Below, in pieces: positions 17,751 through 26,977 of a stretch of 64,000 nucleotides of DNA. The position numbers and the translations under genes are program-made. Source of the stretch: Cyanidium caldarium (taxonomy: Eukaryota; Rhodophyta; Bangiophyceae; Cyanidiales; Cyanidiaceae); contig JANCYW010000007.1 in the NCBI GenBank assembly GCA_026184775.1, positions 124,001 through 188,000 on the forward strand, in the 5' to 3' direction. How positions within the stretch are numbered: the stretch's first letter is position 1; every line of letters begins with the position of its first letter. The notes under the pieces were generated by a model. The model was not told where the DNA came from, did no database searches, and saw only the letters and a list, made by a program, of their open reading frames with translations.

Positions 17751-19391
17751 ATGGCCGCTGAGGATTTCTCCGGCCGCGGCCGTCAGTCGACGGCCCCGCG
17801 GGACGCACCACCACCGCCTCCAGCCCCGCTGCGTTGGCTCTGGCCCTGGAAGCTACCGTCACGGCAGCCATCCGAAGCGCCTCCGGCGACCGGCACGGCC
17901 AAAAAGTGGTCGTTCCCGATCAGGCCCGGCAGCGACCACCGACGCCAGCGGTCGGAGGCGGATATCCGCCTGGACGAGGAGGCGCTGCGCCGCAGCGGAC
18001 TGAACTTTGCGGCCGCGGTAGCGCAAGAGTACCGCGAAGCTATCGTCAAGAACGAGTTGGAGGCGTTTGCGGGCCCGTGTGCGCGGCACGGCTTGCGCAC
18101 CACCATCCTGGAGTGTCTGGAGTTTGACACTTTCGGCAAGCAGCGCGTGCGTCGCTTCACGCGGCAGGAGCTGCTGGAGGAGCTGCGCCACGGGCCGCAG
18201 GAAATCACCGAGCAGCTATCACCGCGACACCGATTGGCCGAGGATGGAGCGTATGCAGGTGAGAGCGGCGGCAACGTCGTAACGAGTGTCGGCGCCGCCG
18301 CTCCTGACTCGGCGGTATCCATCCTGCCGCAGGCACTCGATCTGGATGTGTCGCACGGCATGCACCGAGTGAACGCACCAGCTGCAGCAGACAACGACGC
18401 GGCCGCCGTCGAGGCTGGCGCCGTTCAGAAGAAACCGCTTACCAAATACGAGCGCGTGCAGTACCGCGACATCCGCCTGGTAGACCCGGCGTTCAGCTCC
18501 GAGCAGGTGCTGGTGGTGCGCGACAATGCCATCCTGGTGGTGCTGGACAATCACATGCGCGCCATCATCCAGGCCACGCGGCTCTTCCTGTTCGACCATC
18601 GGTCGGCGCGGGCGGTGCGTGCCGCCCAGGTCGTCTCCACCCGGCTGCAGAGCGTCACCATCGACGAGTACGCCCCGTTCGAGTTTGTGGTGCTGGAGAG
18701 TTTGCTCATCGCGGTGTATGCCGATATGGAAGAGACGCTCTCCCACATCGAGCCGCTCGTGCAGCGCGACCTGCAAGAGCTGAGCCGTGTGGTGAACACC
18801 CGGCGCATCGAGCGGTTGCGGCTGGACGTGCGCCGCCTGGCGTTGCTGGCGTCGCGCAGCCGCGGTGTGATGGAGTTGCTGGACCAGGTGCTGGACGAGG
18901 ATGAGGACATGAGCCAGATGTACCTCACCGAGAAGCGGTACCAGCCGGAGCTGCCGCGACACCCGCTCGACCACGAGCACGTCGAGATCCTGCTGGAGAG
19001 CTATTTCCAGATGTTTCAGAGCCTCGTGCGCCGGGTGGAGCTGCTCGACCACACCGTCGACGACACCCAGAGCGTGGTGGAGATCAAGCTGGACACCGTG
19101 CAGAACCGGTTGCTGTCGTTTACGGTGGTGCAGCATGTCCTGACGGCACTCTTCTTTGGGTTGGTGATGGTGGCCGACGTGTTCGGGATGAACTTGAATT
19201 GCCCCTGGTACAACATTACCGACACGGTGGCCCCCTGGGTGGGCACCGTGGTCGGCAGCGTCGCGCTGGGTGCGGTGGCGCTGGTCGCGTGCCTATACTG
19301 GCTCTCACGCAGAGGGATGCTCTTCGGTATTTTTGCATACAACCAGTCCTGTCTCGGAGACGTCAGCCGGGAAGCACTGGCCGGACAGTAG
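17751..19391 (+). CDS. CorA/Mrs2-type Mg2+ channel with intact GMN
   Basis: Second Mrs2 homolog, starting 96 bp after the first on the same strand; the two are clearly related throughout (for example DIRLVDPAF and LDEDEDMSQMYLTEK match the first gene's blocks). The N-terminal ~90 residues are basic and Pro/Ser-rich, compatible with an organelle leader. Conserved parts are LECLEFDTFGKQRVRRFTR, the long helical region, a DDTQSVVEIKLDTVQNRLL stalk helix, and two transmembrane helices separated by the pore motif G479-M480-N481. An insert of about 60 residues (near 165-225) sits between the first beta region and the KPLTKYERVQYRDIR block. It should conduct Mg2+ into an organelle. Confidence 0.92.
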   Translation: MAAEDFSGRGRQSTAPRDAPPPPPAPLRWLWPWKLPSRQPSEAPPATGTAKKWSFPIRPGSDHRRQRSEADIRLDEEALRRSGLNFAAAVAQEYREAIVKNELEAFAGPCARHGLRTTILECLEFDTFGKQRVRRFTRQELLEELRHGPQEITEQLSPRHRLAEDGAYAGESGGNVVTSVGAAAPDSAVSILPQALDLDVSHGMHRVNAPAAADNDAAAVEAGAVQKKPLTKYERVQYRDIRLVDPAFSSEQVLVVRDNAILVVLDNHMRAIIQATRLFLFDHRSARAVRAAQVVSTRLQSVTIDEYAPFEFVVLESLLIAVYADMEETLSHIEPLVQRDLQELSRVVNTRRIERLRLDVRRLALLASRSRGVMELLDQVLDEDEDMSQMYLTEKRYQPELPRHPLDHEHVEILLESYFQMFQSLVRRVELLDHTVDDTQSVVEIKLDTVQNRLLSFTVVQHVLTALFFGLVMVADVFGMNLNCPWYNITDTVAPWVGTVVGSVALGAVALVACLYWLSRRGMLFGIFAYNQSCLGDVSREALAGQ

Positions 19392-19491
19392 GCGCGGCCA
19401 GCGCGCGAATGCGATCATCACACGCCCGAATTCGAGTCGTAGCACCTACACTGGAGTGTCCCCTTCCCGTACACACATCCCGTCAGCGCCC

Positions 19492-20946
19492 TCAATCTCT
19501 ATACGGCGCGAACAAACATGCGCTGTTGTGCCCGCCGAAACCGAAGCTAGTCGACGCAGCCACCTGCACGGCCAGCCTCTGCTTGACGTTGGGCACCACG
19601 TTCGCCTCAACCTCTGGCATGACATTGTCCGCGTTCACGGTCGGGTGCAACTCGCCGGTCTGAATAGCCTTGATGGTGGCGATGGCCTCCAACCCGCCCG
19701 CTGCCCCCAGGGCGTGTCCTATCAGCGACTTGGTCGCATTCATGGTCAAGTGCTTCGGGTTAAACACCGACGCGATCGCCTTGTACTCGGCAATGTCTCC
19801 CAGCGGCGTCGAGGTGGCGTGCGCGTTGATGTAGTTCACCTCGGAGGCGTCTACGGAGGCGTCCTCTAGGGACATGCGCAGGCAGCGGGCCACCTGGGTG
19901 CCATCGGCGATGGGCTCGGTCATGCTGTGCGCGTCGTTGGTGTACGCGCCGCCGATGTACTCGCACAGGATGGGCGCGCCGCGCGCCTTGGCGTGTTGCA
20001 GCGACTCTAGCACCAGCACGCCAGCGCCTTCGCCCATGACGAACCCGTCACGGTCGCGGTCCCACGGTCGGCTGGCGCGCGTCGGCTCGTCGTTGCGCGA
20101 ACTCAGCGCCCGACAGGCGATGAAACCGCCCAGGCCGATGGGCACCACCGCCGCCTCCGTGCCGCCGCAAAGCATCACGTCCGCCTCGCCGTTGACGATA
20201 TGCATGTACGAGTTGTGGATGGAGTAGTTGCCGGTGGCGCAAGCGGTGCTCACCGAGTAGCTGGGTCCGTGAAACTTGCCCTCCATGGCCAGCAGCGCCG
20301 AGGCCATGTTGGTGATGGCGTACGGGATGAAGAACGGCGAGATGCGTCGTACGTTGCCGTTGTGCAGTTTCTGGCAACCCTCGTCGAACGTCTCCAGGCC
20401 GCCCATGCCCGACCCCACCACCACCCCGATGCGCTCTTTACGCACCGCCGCCAGCGCATCCGAGCCGACCGCCAGCCCGGCGTGCTCCAGCGCCTTCTTG
20501 CCAGCCACCATGGCGAACTTGAGCACGCTGTCCAACCGCCGCGCCAGTTTCGGAGTGATGTACTGGCTAAAGTCCAGATTGGGCGTATCCACATACGCGG
20601 CGATGCGGGTGTCCCAGTCGCGGCAGTCGAACTTGTCGATCGGCCGCACACCGCTCTCGCCCCGCAGCAACTTGTCGTAGAACACATCGACGTCAGTCCC
20701 GAAACACGACACCAGCCCCATACCGGTGACCACCACCCGCGGGCGGCGGGAACCATCGGCCCGCACCCGTTCATTGCCCTCGTTGCGCGCCGTGGCCTCG
20801 ATGGAGACCCGACAGCGCCGCGATGCTGCTGCTCGAACCCGGGGCGCCACGATCCCATCTCTACCCCCCTTTGCGCACCGATCGCCGATCCATCTCTTCG
20901 ATCGTCCCGATAGCTGCACTGATCCGTTCACAAACAGGGGTTGCAT
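19492..20946 (-). CDS. fabF: Beta-ketoacyl-ACP synthase II (KAS II/FabF), plastid
   Basis: Condensing enzyme of plastid type II fatty-acid synthesis, elongating acyl-ACP with malonyl-ACP. The catalytic triad is intact: Cys236 (SVSTACATGNY), His376 (INAHATSTPLGD) and His411 (LIGHALGAAGG), with the GFGGHN block at the end. From 20946 the protein begins MQPLFVNGS, with an early Phe as in red-algal plastid leaders, and the mature domain starts near residue 69 at PRVVVTGMG. An in-frame ATG at 21018 would add 24 residues. It is divergent from the thioredoxin-UBX gene; the starts are 163 bp apart. Confidence 0.95.
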   Translation of the reverse strand: MQPLFVNGSVQLSGRSKRWIGDRCAKGGRDGIVAPRVRAAASRRCRVSIEATARNEGNERVRADGSRRPRVVVTGMGLVSCFGTDVDVFYDKLLRGESGVRPIDKFDCRDWDTRIAAYVDTPNLDFSQYITPKLARRLDSVLKFAMVAGKKALEHAGLAVGSDALAAVRKERIGVVVGSGMGGLETFDEGCQKLHNGNVRRISPFFIPYAITNMASALLAMEGKFHGPSYSVSTACATGNYSIHNSYMHIVNGEADVMLCGGTEAAVVPIGLGGFIACRALSSRNDEPTRASRPWDRDRDGFVMGEGAGVLVLESLQHAKARGAPILCEYIGGAYTNDAHSMTEPIADGTQVARCLRMSLEDASVDASEVNYINAHATSTPLGDIAEYKAIASVFNPKHLTMNATKSLIGHALGAAGGLEAIATIKAIQTGELHPTVNADNVMPEVEANVVPNVKQRLAVQVAASTSFGFGGHNSACLFAPYRD

Positions 20947-21109
20947 GCTGCCGTTTAGAGGAGGATGTGCTCGCGCCGCACCGCACCGCACACCCGCCGC
21001 CCGGAGAGGCAGCGCCATCGCGCCGACCGAACACGATCGATTTCGGGTCGTCGCGCGAAACGGGACACGTTCTCGACACTACGGTGGATCACGACGCGCG
21101 CGCCCCTCT

Positions 21110-22378
21110 ATGTACCGCATCACTTCCAGCGCCGAGTTCGACCGTCTGGTCCTGAATCGGGGCAAAGACCATCACGCCGAGGGTCAGGTGACGGTGGTCG
21201 ACTTTTATGCTGACTGGTGTGGTCCGTGTAGGGCGATTGCGCCGGTGGTGGAGTCGTTGGCGCGGCAGTACCCGTGGGTGCGGTTTGTGCAGGTGAACGT
21301 GGACGAGCTGGCGGACGTGTCGGCGGCGTGTGGAGTGCGCGCCATGCCGACGTTCCAGTTTTATCGGGGTGGAGAGCGTGTGGACGAGTGCGTCGGCGCT
21401 GAGCCGGTGGGATTGCAGGGCAAGGTGGCGCACTGGGCGGCGGTGAGTCGGGAGGCGGGCGCGTTTGGCGGTGCGGGACACCGGCTGGGCGAGGGTGCAG
21501 GTACCGCTGGGGACAGTGCGACGCCGGCAGATCAACGGGCGGACGCGGCGTTGGCGTTGGTGCGCGAACTGGAGCAGATGGGTTTCCCGCGGGTGCGCGC
21601 CTGGAAGGCGTGCCTGGCCACCGAGTCGCAGTCGATCGACGCGGCCATGGAGTGGATTTTCGCCCACGACGAAGACGCCGAAATCGACCAGGTGACCGAG
21701 GACGTGCGGCTGTTTGTGGAGGGCGGGGGAGCGGCGGATGCCAACGGCAGCCAGACCGGTGCCACGGCGACATCCAGCGCCGCCGCGGAAGCGCAACGTC
21801 AAGTGCTGAAGCAGCGGCTGCAAGAGGTGCGGCGCAAGCGCGAGCAGCGCGAAAAGCAAGACGCCGTCGAGGCCGAGAAACGGCGCATCCACGGCGGGCG
21901 CGACATCCAGACTGCCAAACGCGATTACGAAGAGGAGCAACGACGGCGGGAGGCGGAGCGGCGGCGCCGAGAGCGCCTGTTCGATCAACAGGAGCGGCAA
22001 CGTTTGCGCAAACTGCTGGAGGAGGACCGGGCGCAGCGATTGGCGGCGCGCGGCGAACAGGCGGCCAACGCGTCGTCTGCCGCACCCGCGGCGGCGGCGG
22101 CAGCGGCGGCGAAACCGCCCAGCAACTCCGCGGCGGCCGCCTCGATGCAAATCCGCCTTCCGGATGGCACGCACTTGGTGGCCAGCTTCCGCAGCGACCA
22201 GACGCTGCGCCACGTGCTGGATTATATTATCCAGGAGCGACCCGAGCTGGCCTACCACTCGCTCACCCTGAGCAACACTTATCCGCGCAAGACGTACGCG
22301 GCGGACGAGTGGGACACGCTCACCCTGGAGGCCGCGCAGTTGTATCCGCGCGGCACGCTCAACGTTTCGCGCCGGTAA
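21110..22378 (+). CDS. Thioredoxin-UBA-UBX fusion protein
   Basis: Likely redox-competent adaptor of the p97/Cdc48 ubiquitin segregase. An N-terminal thioredoxin domain (about 1-110) has the active site W36-C-G-P-C40 in VDFYADWCGPCRA, and the cis-Pro in RAMPTFQFY. A UBA domain follows (about 148-188; LEQMGFPRVRAWKACLATESQSIDAAMEWIF). Next comes a long charged coiled coil (about 228-320), an Ala-rich spacer, and a C-terminal UBX domain (about 342-422; MQIRLPDGTHLVASF to LYPRGTLNVSRR). The UBA, coiled coil and UBX resemble UBXN1/SAKS1; an active thioredoxin in front is not part of that family. The start is chosen at the thioredoxin fold; an ATG at 20726 would run into the KAS II gene. Confidence 0.93.
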   Translation: MYRITSSAEFDRLVLNRGKDHHAEGQVTVVDFYADWCGPCRAIAPVVESLARQYPWVRFVQVNVDELADVSAACGVRAMPTFQFYRGGERVDECVGAEPVGLQGKVAHWAAVSREAGAFGGAGHRLGEGAGTAGDSATPADQRADAALALVRELEQMGFPRVRAWKACLATESQSIDAAMEWIFAHDEDAEIDQVTEDVRLFVEGGGAADANGSQTGATATSSAAAEAQRQVLKQRLQEVRRKREQREKQDAVEAEKRRIHGGRDIQTAKRDYEEEQRRREAERRRRERLFDQQERQRLRKLLEEDRAQRLAARGEQAANASSAAPAAAAAAAAKPPSNSAAAASMQIRLPDGTHLVASFRSDQTLRHVLDYIIQERPELAYHSLTLSNTYPRKTYAADEWDTLTLEAAQLYPRGTLNVSRR

Positions 22379-22411
22379 ACCCAGTTCTCGGTCGTTGCGG
22401 CAACGACGCTT

Positions 22412-24094
22412 TCACTCCTTGCTGCGATGGCGTTGCGGGTCGGCTCGCGGGCGGAAATACCACTCGATGCTCGCGGCGGCTCGTCGGGAGGAGCGTGACT
22501 CGGCCGCATCGCCGCCCACCTGCTGCTGGCGATACCGCAAAAGCCACTCAACCGCTGCGGTCAAACCATTCTCATCGTCCGCATCGTATCGCACTTGACG
22601 GCACGCTGCCAGCACTGCCTCGTGCTCGAAACCCATCTCCGACAATGGCGCCGCTCGCGGATCCATCGACGGCTCCGCCGCCGCTGCCCCCGCTGCCGCC
22701 GTGAATGCTGCTCCACGTTCTCTCGCGGACACTCCAACTTCGCGAAAATGCCCTTCCTCCAGCGTCCGCATCTGTTCGGGTGCCGCCCCCATCGATCTTT
22801 TCTGGCCGCGCCGGAACAGCGCCGGCATCGATCCGGCCGCCTCGCCCAGGCGCTCCGCAAAGTTCGATGCCTGCAGCGCCAGTCGCGAGCACGGAAACCG
22901 AAATGTCGGCTCAGCGCTGCGCAACAACTGCATCGCGGTGTCCTGCAAGCGCTGTACGCGCACCGCACCCGCCGGCGCATTGGGCAGCGCGGCGGAGCGG
23001 CTGGCCTGCGTTCGGGTGCCCTGCCGCTCGGCGGCGCTCGCACACAAAAAGCTCACCGTCAAGGTGCGCGCCGCCCGCCGATGTTTCGCTTCATCGCGCA
23101 CCAACCGCGCGTCCAATTCACTCGCCAGCAGCTGCAGCCAGTGCGCGACCTGTTCCCAACGGCGCACATCGGCGAACGACTTGGCGGCCAGCAAGCTGTG
23201 CGAGCGGGTGCGCGCCCGCACTTCACTGCTGTCGTGTCCGCGGGCGATCCAGTACAACCAGTCGGCGGTCTTGGCGTCGAATACACACTGCAGTGTGGCG
23301 GCCGACATCGCGCTCAACTCACCGAGCGTCTCACAGCGCAGCCGTTGCCGCACCTGGGCGCCCAGCTTGCCGCCCAGGCCGCGAATCTTCTCCAGCCGCG
23401 CGTCCGCCAGCAGTTGCGGCACCTGCTCGGGCGTGACCACCGTCTGCCGGTCGGGCTTGTGTTTGGCACTGGCAAACTTGGCGAGCATTTTGTTGTGGGC
23501 AATGCCGGCACTGCTGGTGTACTGCAACGCGTCCCGGAGGCGTTGCCGCAATTGCGCGGTCCATTGCGCGCCCTGCTCCAGCCCGTCCACCACGCCGGTC
23601 AGGTCCAAATAGGCTTCGTCGATGGAGGCGCGCTCCACGCGCTCACAGTGGGCGGTGAGAATAGCAAAGATCTTCTCCGATTCGATGCGGTACCGCTCCA
23701 GCGACGCTTTGCAATGGGTGCGGCTGCCGTTGTCGCCGCCGCCGCCTGCACCGACGCCGGGACCATCGACCGGCACCTCCAAGGGCATCGATTGCACGCA
23801 GCGGCCGTCGGCGCCTACCGTGTCCACGTGCACGATGACGCACTGCAGACACGCCCGTCGCACCTCTTCCACGCTCTGGCCGCGGCGCACGCCGTGCGGG
23901 CGGGCCGCATAGTTCACCGCCAGCACCATACTCCACTGGATGACGCACAGCGGCACCTGGGGCGACAACCCCAGACGCTTGCTCTCGATCTGGGCATAAA
24001 AAGCGTCTAGATCGAGGTGGACAATTACCCGCGGCGCCTGGTGCTCCTTTTCCTCGGAGGCTGCGGCCCGCTGGAGGAGTGGCGCCGTGGGCAT
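22412..24094 (-). CDS. POLH: DNA polymerase eta (Y family) with C-terminal UBA domain
   Basis: Translesion polymerase that copies past UV dimers. Catalytic carboxylates are Asp28 and Asp30 (VIVHLDLDAFYAQIE) and Asp160-Glu161 in the ERASIDEAYLDLT block, which is diagnostic for eta. VNYAARPHGVRRGQS is the finger-domain block, SAGIAHNKMLAKFASAKHKPD the palm/thumb block, and a helix-hairpin region follows at IRGLGGKLG. The C-terminus is unusual: instead of a UBZ finger there is a UBA-like domain (about 483-525; LSEMGFEHEAVLAACRQV to AAVEWLLRYR), then a PIP-like motif at 540-547 (SIEWYF). At 560 residues it is shorter than animal eta. Nuclear. It is convergent with the thioredoxin-UBX gene, 33 bp away. 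Confidence 0.92.
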   Translation of the reverse strand: MPTAPLLQRAAASEEKEHQAPRVIVHLDLDAFYAQIESKRLGLSPQVPLCVIQWSMVLAVNYAARPHGVRRGQSVEEVRRACLQCVIVHVDTVGADGRCVQSMPLEVPVDGPGVGAGGGGDNGSRTHCKASLERYRIESEKIFAILTAHCERVERASIDEAYLDLTGVVDGLEQGAQWTAQLRQRLRDALQYTSSAGIAHNKMLAKFASAKHKPDRQTVVTPEQVPQLLADARLEKIRGLGGKLGAQVRQRLRCETLGELSAMSAATLQCVFDAKTADWLYWIARGHDSSEVRARTRSHSLLAAKSFADVRRWEQVAHWLQLLASELDARLVRDEAKHRRAARTLTVSFLCASAAERQGTRTQASRSAALPNAPAGAVRVQRLQDTAMQLLRSAEPTFRFPCSRLALQASNFAERLGEAAGSMPALFRRGQKRSMGAAPEQMRTLEEGHFREVGVSARERGAAFTAAAGAAAAEPSMDPRAAPLSEMGFEHEAVLAACRQVRYDADDENGLTAAVEWLLRYRQQQVGGDAAESRSSRRAAASIEWYFRPRADPQRHRSKE

Positions 24095-24512
24095 GGAGGG
24101 GTACCTACGACGGGCGACGGCCTGGTGCGGTTCTGCGCCCTCGTTGCTTTGCAGAAAGTGAGGTGCTCCGCACTCGACGCGCTACATCGACGACAACGTT
24201 ACGGTCAATCACCCAGGGTGGACGTCTACTCGGTGTCTTCGTTGAAAGATGGCTGTTTCAGCGACCCGAAGATGAGAAGACGCCCGACAGCCCGCGAGCG
24301 TATCCTCGGGCGTCTGTGTTGCGCTCCTCGCGAGCAGCATCGCAGAGCGTCGACATCGTCGGAGTGGTGGATGCAGGCATGCCCAGCGACAAGAAAGTTC
24401 TAGGGTGTATTGACTTTACTGCCAGAAGAGAGAGAGAGCGCGCGCAGAGGCCCATCAGGGCCAGTAGACGCTGGTGGCCTTGTCGTCGCCATCGCTTTCC
24501 ATCCCCGGTCGC
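24095..24512. other. Intergenic stretch without a recognised gene
   Basis: About 420 bp between the start of the polymerase eta gene and the 3' end of the SND3 gene. It holds an AG-dinucleotide run followed by CG repeats (24427-24445). Short open frames are present on both strands but none has protein-like composition or a known motif. It should contain the polymerase promoter. Confidence 0.45.
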
Positions 24513-25364
24513 TCATTCCGTCTCCTCGGCTGGCGGTTCTACTCGCACATTCCGCTTCTCTTTCGCCGCCACAGGCCGTTCATCCTTATCGCCCTCGTAT
24601 TCGTCGTCGTCGTCGTCGTCGTCCGGGGCTACCGCCTCGTCGGCACTGGAGTCGGTCACCTCGCCCAGGTCGTCGGCGGCCGCAGGTGCTGGCGGGGGCG
24701 GCGGCCGCAACCAGCCGTTGGCGGCCGCCGTCAGCCTGCCGACAGCCGTCTCGGCACCGCCCGGTGCCGACTCCGTGACTGTTCCGGCAGCAGCCCCCGC
24801 TTGAGGCGCTGCGGACTCGGTCGGCGTTCCCGAACGCGTCCGCCGCATCGCCCCCTCGTTGACGCCCAGCAGTTGCATCAGTGGGTTCGGCTCCGGCTTG
24901 AACGGCCGCTCCAACGGTCCGCGTGCCGCGTGCCCCAACAGGTGAATCTTCACCAGCGGATCGTCAAACTGTCGAAACACCCCCATCACCGCCTGTAACA
25001 CCAACGGCGTTATCGCGCCCATCTTCCAGTGGAAAAACGCCAGAAACGCCGTCTGCACGAGCAGCTGCGTCCGCGCCGCTTTCAACAGCGACTCGTCGTA
25101 CTGCTGCACACTCACCTGCTCGGTCTCCCCCGCCGCCGGACGCGGATTCTCCATCGTCGGCTTACGCGGCACCTGCAGCACGCGCCCATCCCGCGCCGCC
25201 CGCACCCGCGCCCGTAACAAGTAGTTGATGCCCAGCGCCAACACCAAAAACGCCAGGTAGGCGGTGCGCGCGCCCAAGATCACCCGCTCATCCTGCGGGT
25301 CCAGCCTACCAGCCCATTTGTACAACACCAACGCCAACAGCAAGTTTCGGATCTGGGGATTCAT
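24513..25364 (-). CDS. SND3: SND3/PHO88 family ER membrane protein
   Basis: Component of the SRP-independent (SND) route of protein targeting to the ER; the yeast homolog was first described in phosphate uptake. The start at MNPQIRNLLLALVLYKWAG is the family N-terminus, with two transmembrane segments in the first 60 residues. It is followed by the conserved block VQQYDESLLKAARTQLLVQ and TAFLAFFHWKMGAITPLVLQ, then DDPLVKIHLLGH and RPFKPEPNPL. About 100 extra C-terminal residues are Pro/Ala-rich and then strongly acidic, with an eight-Asp run encoded by the TCG tract at 24601-24621. That tail is not typical of fungal PHO88. An ATG at 25574 would only add low-complexity residues. Confidence 0.88.
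   Translation of the reverse strand: MNPQIRNLLLALVLYKWAGRLDPQDERVILGARTAYLAFLVLALGINYLLRARVRAARDGRVLQVPRKPTMENPRPAAGETEQVSVQQYDESLLKAARTQLLVQTAFLAFFHWKMGAITPLVLQAVMGVFRQFDDPLVKIHLLGHAARGPLERPFKPEPNPLMQLLGVNEGAMRRTRSGTPTESAAPQAGAAAGTVTESAPGGAETAVGRLTAAANGWLRPPPPPAPAAADDLGEVTDSSADEAVAPDDDDDDDEYEGDKDERPVAAKEKRNVRVEPPAEETE
24601..24621 (-). repeat. (TCG)7 microsatellite inside SND3
   Basis: Seven TCG units on the plus strand, read as GAC codons on the minus strand. They make the poly-Asp part of the SND3 acidic tail. Confidence 0.9.
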
Positions 25365-25582
25365 GGGCGTGAACAACGATCCTGGCGTCGAGAGGCAGTC
25401 GGCAACGCCGTGCCGTGCGCACAGCACCAACGCGCCCGCCAGACGTTCAGCGCGTTCGCTGGCGCGATGCCGCCCGCGGGACGGAGCGGTGGCGCGCTCC
25501 GGCTCCCCGCGTCTTCCCGACACGAAAGGTCGACGGATTCCGACGGGACAATACAACGACGGCAGCACCGGCACTACCCGAA

Positions 25583-26956
25583 ATGGATACGCTCGCTGTG
25601 AAATGGTCGGCGATGGATCGTCTTTTGGGGCACAGTGGCCCGTTTGCCGGCTCCGATTTCGTAACCGATGACGACGACAGCGTCAAACAGTTCATCCGCT
25701 ACGAGTGTCGCGTGTTGGTGGTGGGCGCGGGCGCGCTGGGCTGTGAGATGCTCAAATCGCTGGCCATGTGTGGCTTCTCGCAATTGCACGTGGTCGACGT
25801 GGACACCATCGACCTGAGCAACCTGAACCGGCAGTTTCTGTTTCGCGAGCCGGACATGGGGCAGAGCAAGGCGGAGGTGGCTGCGCGGGCGCTGCAACGG
25901 CGGGTGCCGAGTTGTCGCGTGCAGGCGCACCACGTCGATTTGACCACGCTGACGCCGGAGTTTTATCGGCAGTTTCACGTGGTGGTGGCCGGGCTCGATT
26001 CGATCGAGGCGCGCCGCTGGCTCAATGCCACGTTGGTGAGTCTGGTGCAGTGCGAGCACGACGCCGAGACGCCCGACCCGTCCACGGTGATACCGATGGT
26101 GGACGGTGGCACGGAGGGATTGGCGGGGCAGGCTCGTGTCATTCTGCCGCGCCTCAGCGCCTGTTTCGAGTGCACGCTGTCGCTGTTCCCGATGGAGGCG
26201 CGCGCCTTCCCGTTGTGTACCCTGGCGAGCACGCCGCGCCTGCCCGAGCACTGCATTGAATACGCCTCGGCGGTGCTGTGGCCGCAGAGCGAGCGCGGTC
26301 GCGACGCTCCGCTCGACGTGCACGACCCGGGACAGGTGCAGTGGGTGTACGAACGCGCCGTCGAGCGGGCAGAGGCGTTCGGTATCGGCGGCGTCACCTA
26401 CGCGCTCACGCTGGGCGTGTTGCGCGGCGTGGTGCCAGCGGTGGCGTCCACCAATGCGATGATCGGCTCGGCGTGCGCGTTGGAGGTGCTCAAGTTGGCC
26501 ACGCACCTGGCACGCCCGCTGAACGACTGGATGGCGTACAATGGCGCACACGGTGTGTACGTGTACCCGTTCGCCAACGAGCGACGACCGGATTGCGCGG
26601 TGTGCGGGCGTCCGGCGCCCTTGCGCCTCCGCTTGCCGCGCTCCGCCACGCTGAATGACCTGCTCGAGGTGGTAGCGGCGCACGCGGAATTGCGTGCCCG
26701 CCGGCCGTCGATCGTGAGCGACTCCCGACCACTATACATGGCCACACCGCCCGCCCTCCAAGAGGCCACCCGGGTCAACCTGCCCAAACGGCTGGCCGAC
26801 CAGCTGCAGTTGCCATCGCGCGCTGCCGACCGACTGGAGTATCTGCTGTCGCTCACCGATCCCAGCATGCCGCTCGGCCGCCAACTGCTGGTGGTACTGG
26901 AGGAGGCGGACGCCGCCCAGCCGGCCACCGATGACACGGTGGAAAGGGAAGCGTGA
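25583..26956 (+). CDS. UBA3: UBA3, catalytic subunit of the NEDD8-activating enzyme
   Basis: Partner of APPBP1/NAE1 in activating NEDD8 for transfer to UBC12 and cullins. The adenylation domain has VVGAGALGCEMLKSLA (47-62), DVDTIDLSNLNRQFLF and MGQSKAEVA. The catalytic Cys212 is in FPLCTLASTPRLPEHCIEYA, almost the exact UBA3 context. Zinc ligands are the CFEC (194, 197) and CAVC pairs. A C-terminal ubiquitin-fold domain (about 360-445), which recruits UBC12, is present. Start 25583 is preferred because the extra upstream residues (ATG at 25415) are Arg/Pro-rich and unlike the family. It encodes the enzyme that charges the cullin made 12 kb upstream. Confidence 0.95.
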   Translation: MDTLAVKWSAMDRLLGHSGPFAGSDFVTDDDDSVKQFIRYECRVLVVGAGALGCEMLKSLAMCGFSQLHVVDVDTIDLSNLNRQFLFREPDMGQSKAEVAARALQRRVPSCRVQAHHVDLTTLTPEFYRQFHVVVAGLDSIEARRWLNATLVSLVQCEHDAETPDPSTVIPMVDGGTEGLAGQARVILPRLSACFECTLSLFPMEARAFPLCTLASTPRLPEHCIEYASAVLWPQSERGRDAPLDVHDPGQVQWVYERAVERAEAFGIGGVTYALTLGVLRGVVPAVASTNAMIGSACALEVLKLATHLARPLNDWMAYNGAHGVYVYPFANERRPDCAVCGRPAPLRLRLPRSATLNDLLEVVAAHAELRARRPSIVSDSRPLYMATPPALQEATRVNLPKRLADQLQLPSRAADRLEYLLSLTDPSMPLGRQLLVVLEEADAAQPATDDTVEREA

Positions 26957-26977
26957 CGAAGGACGATTTGCCTGCCC

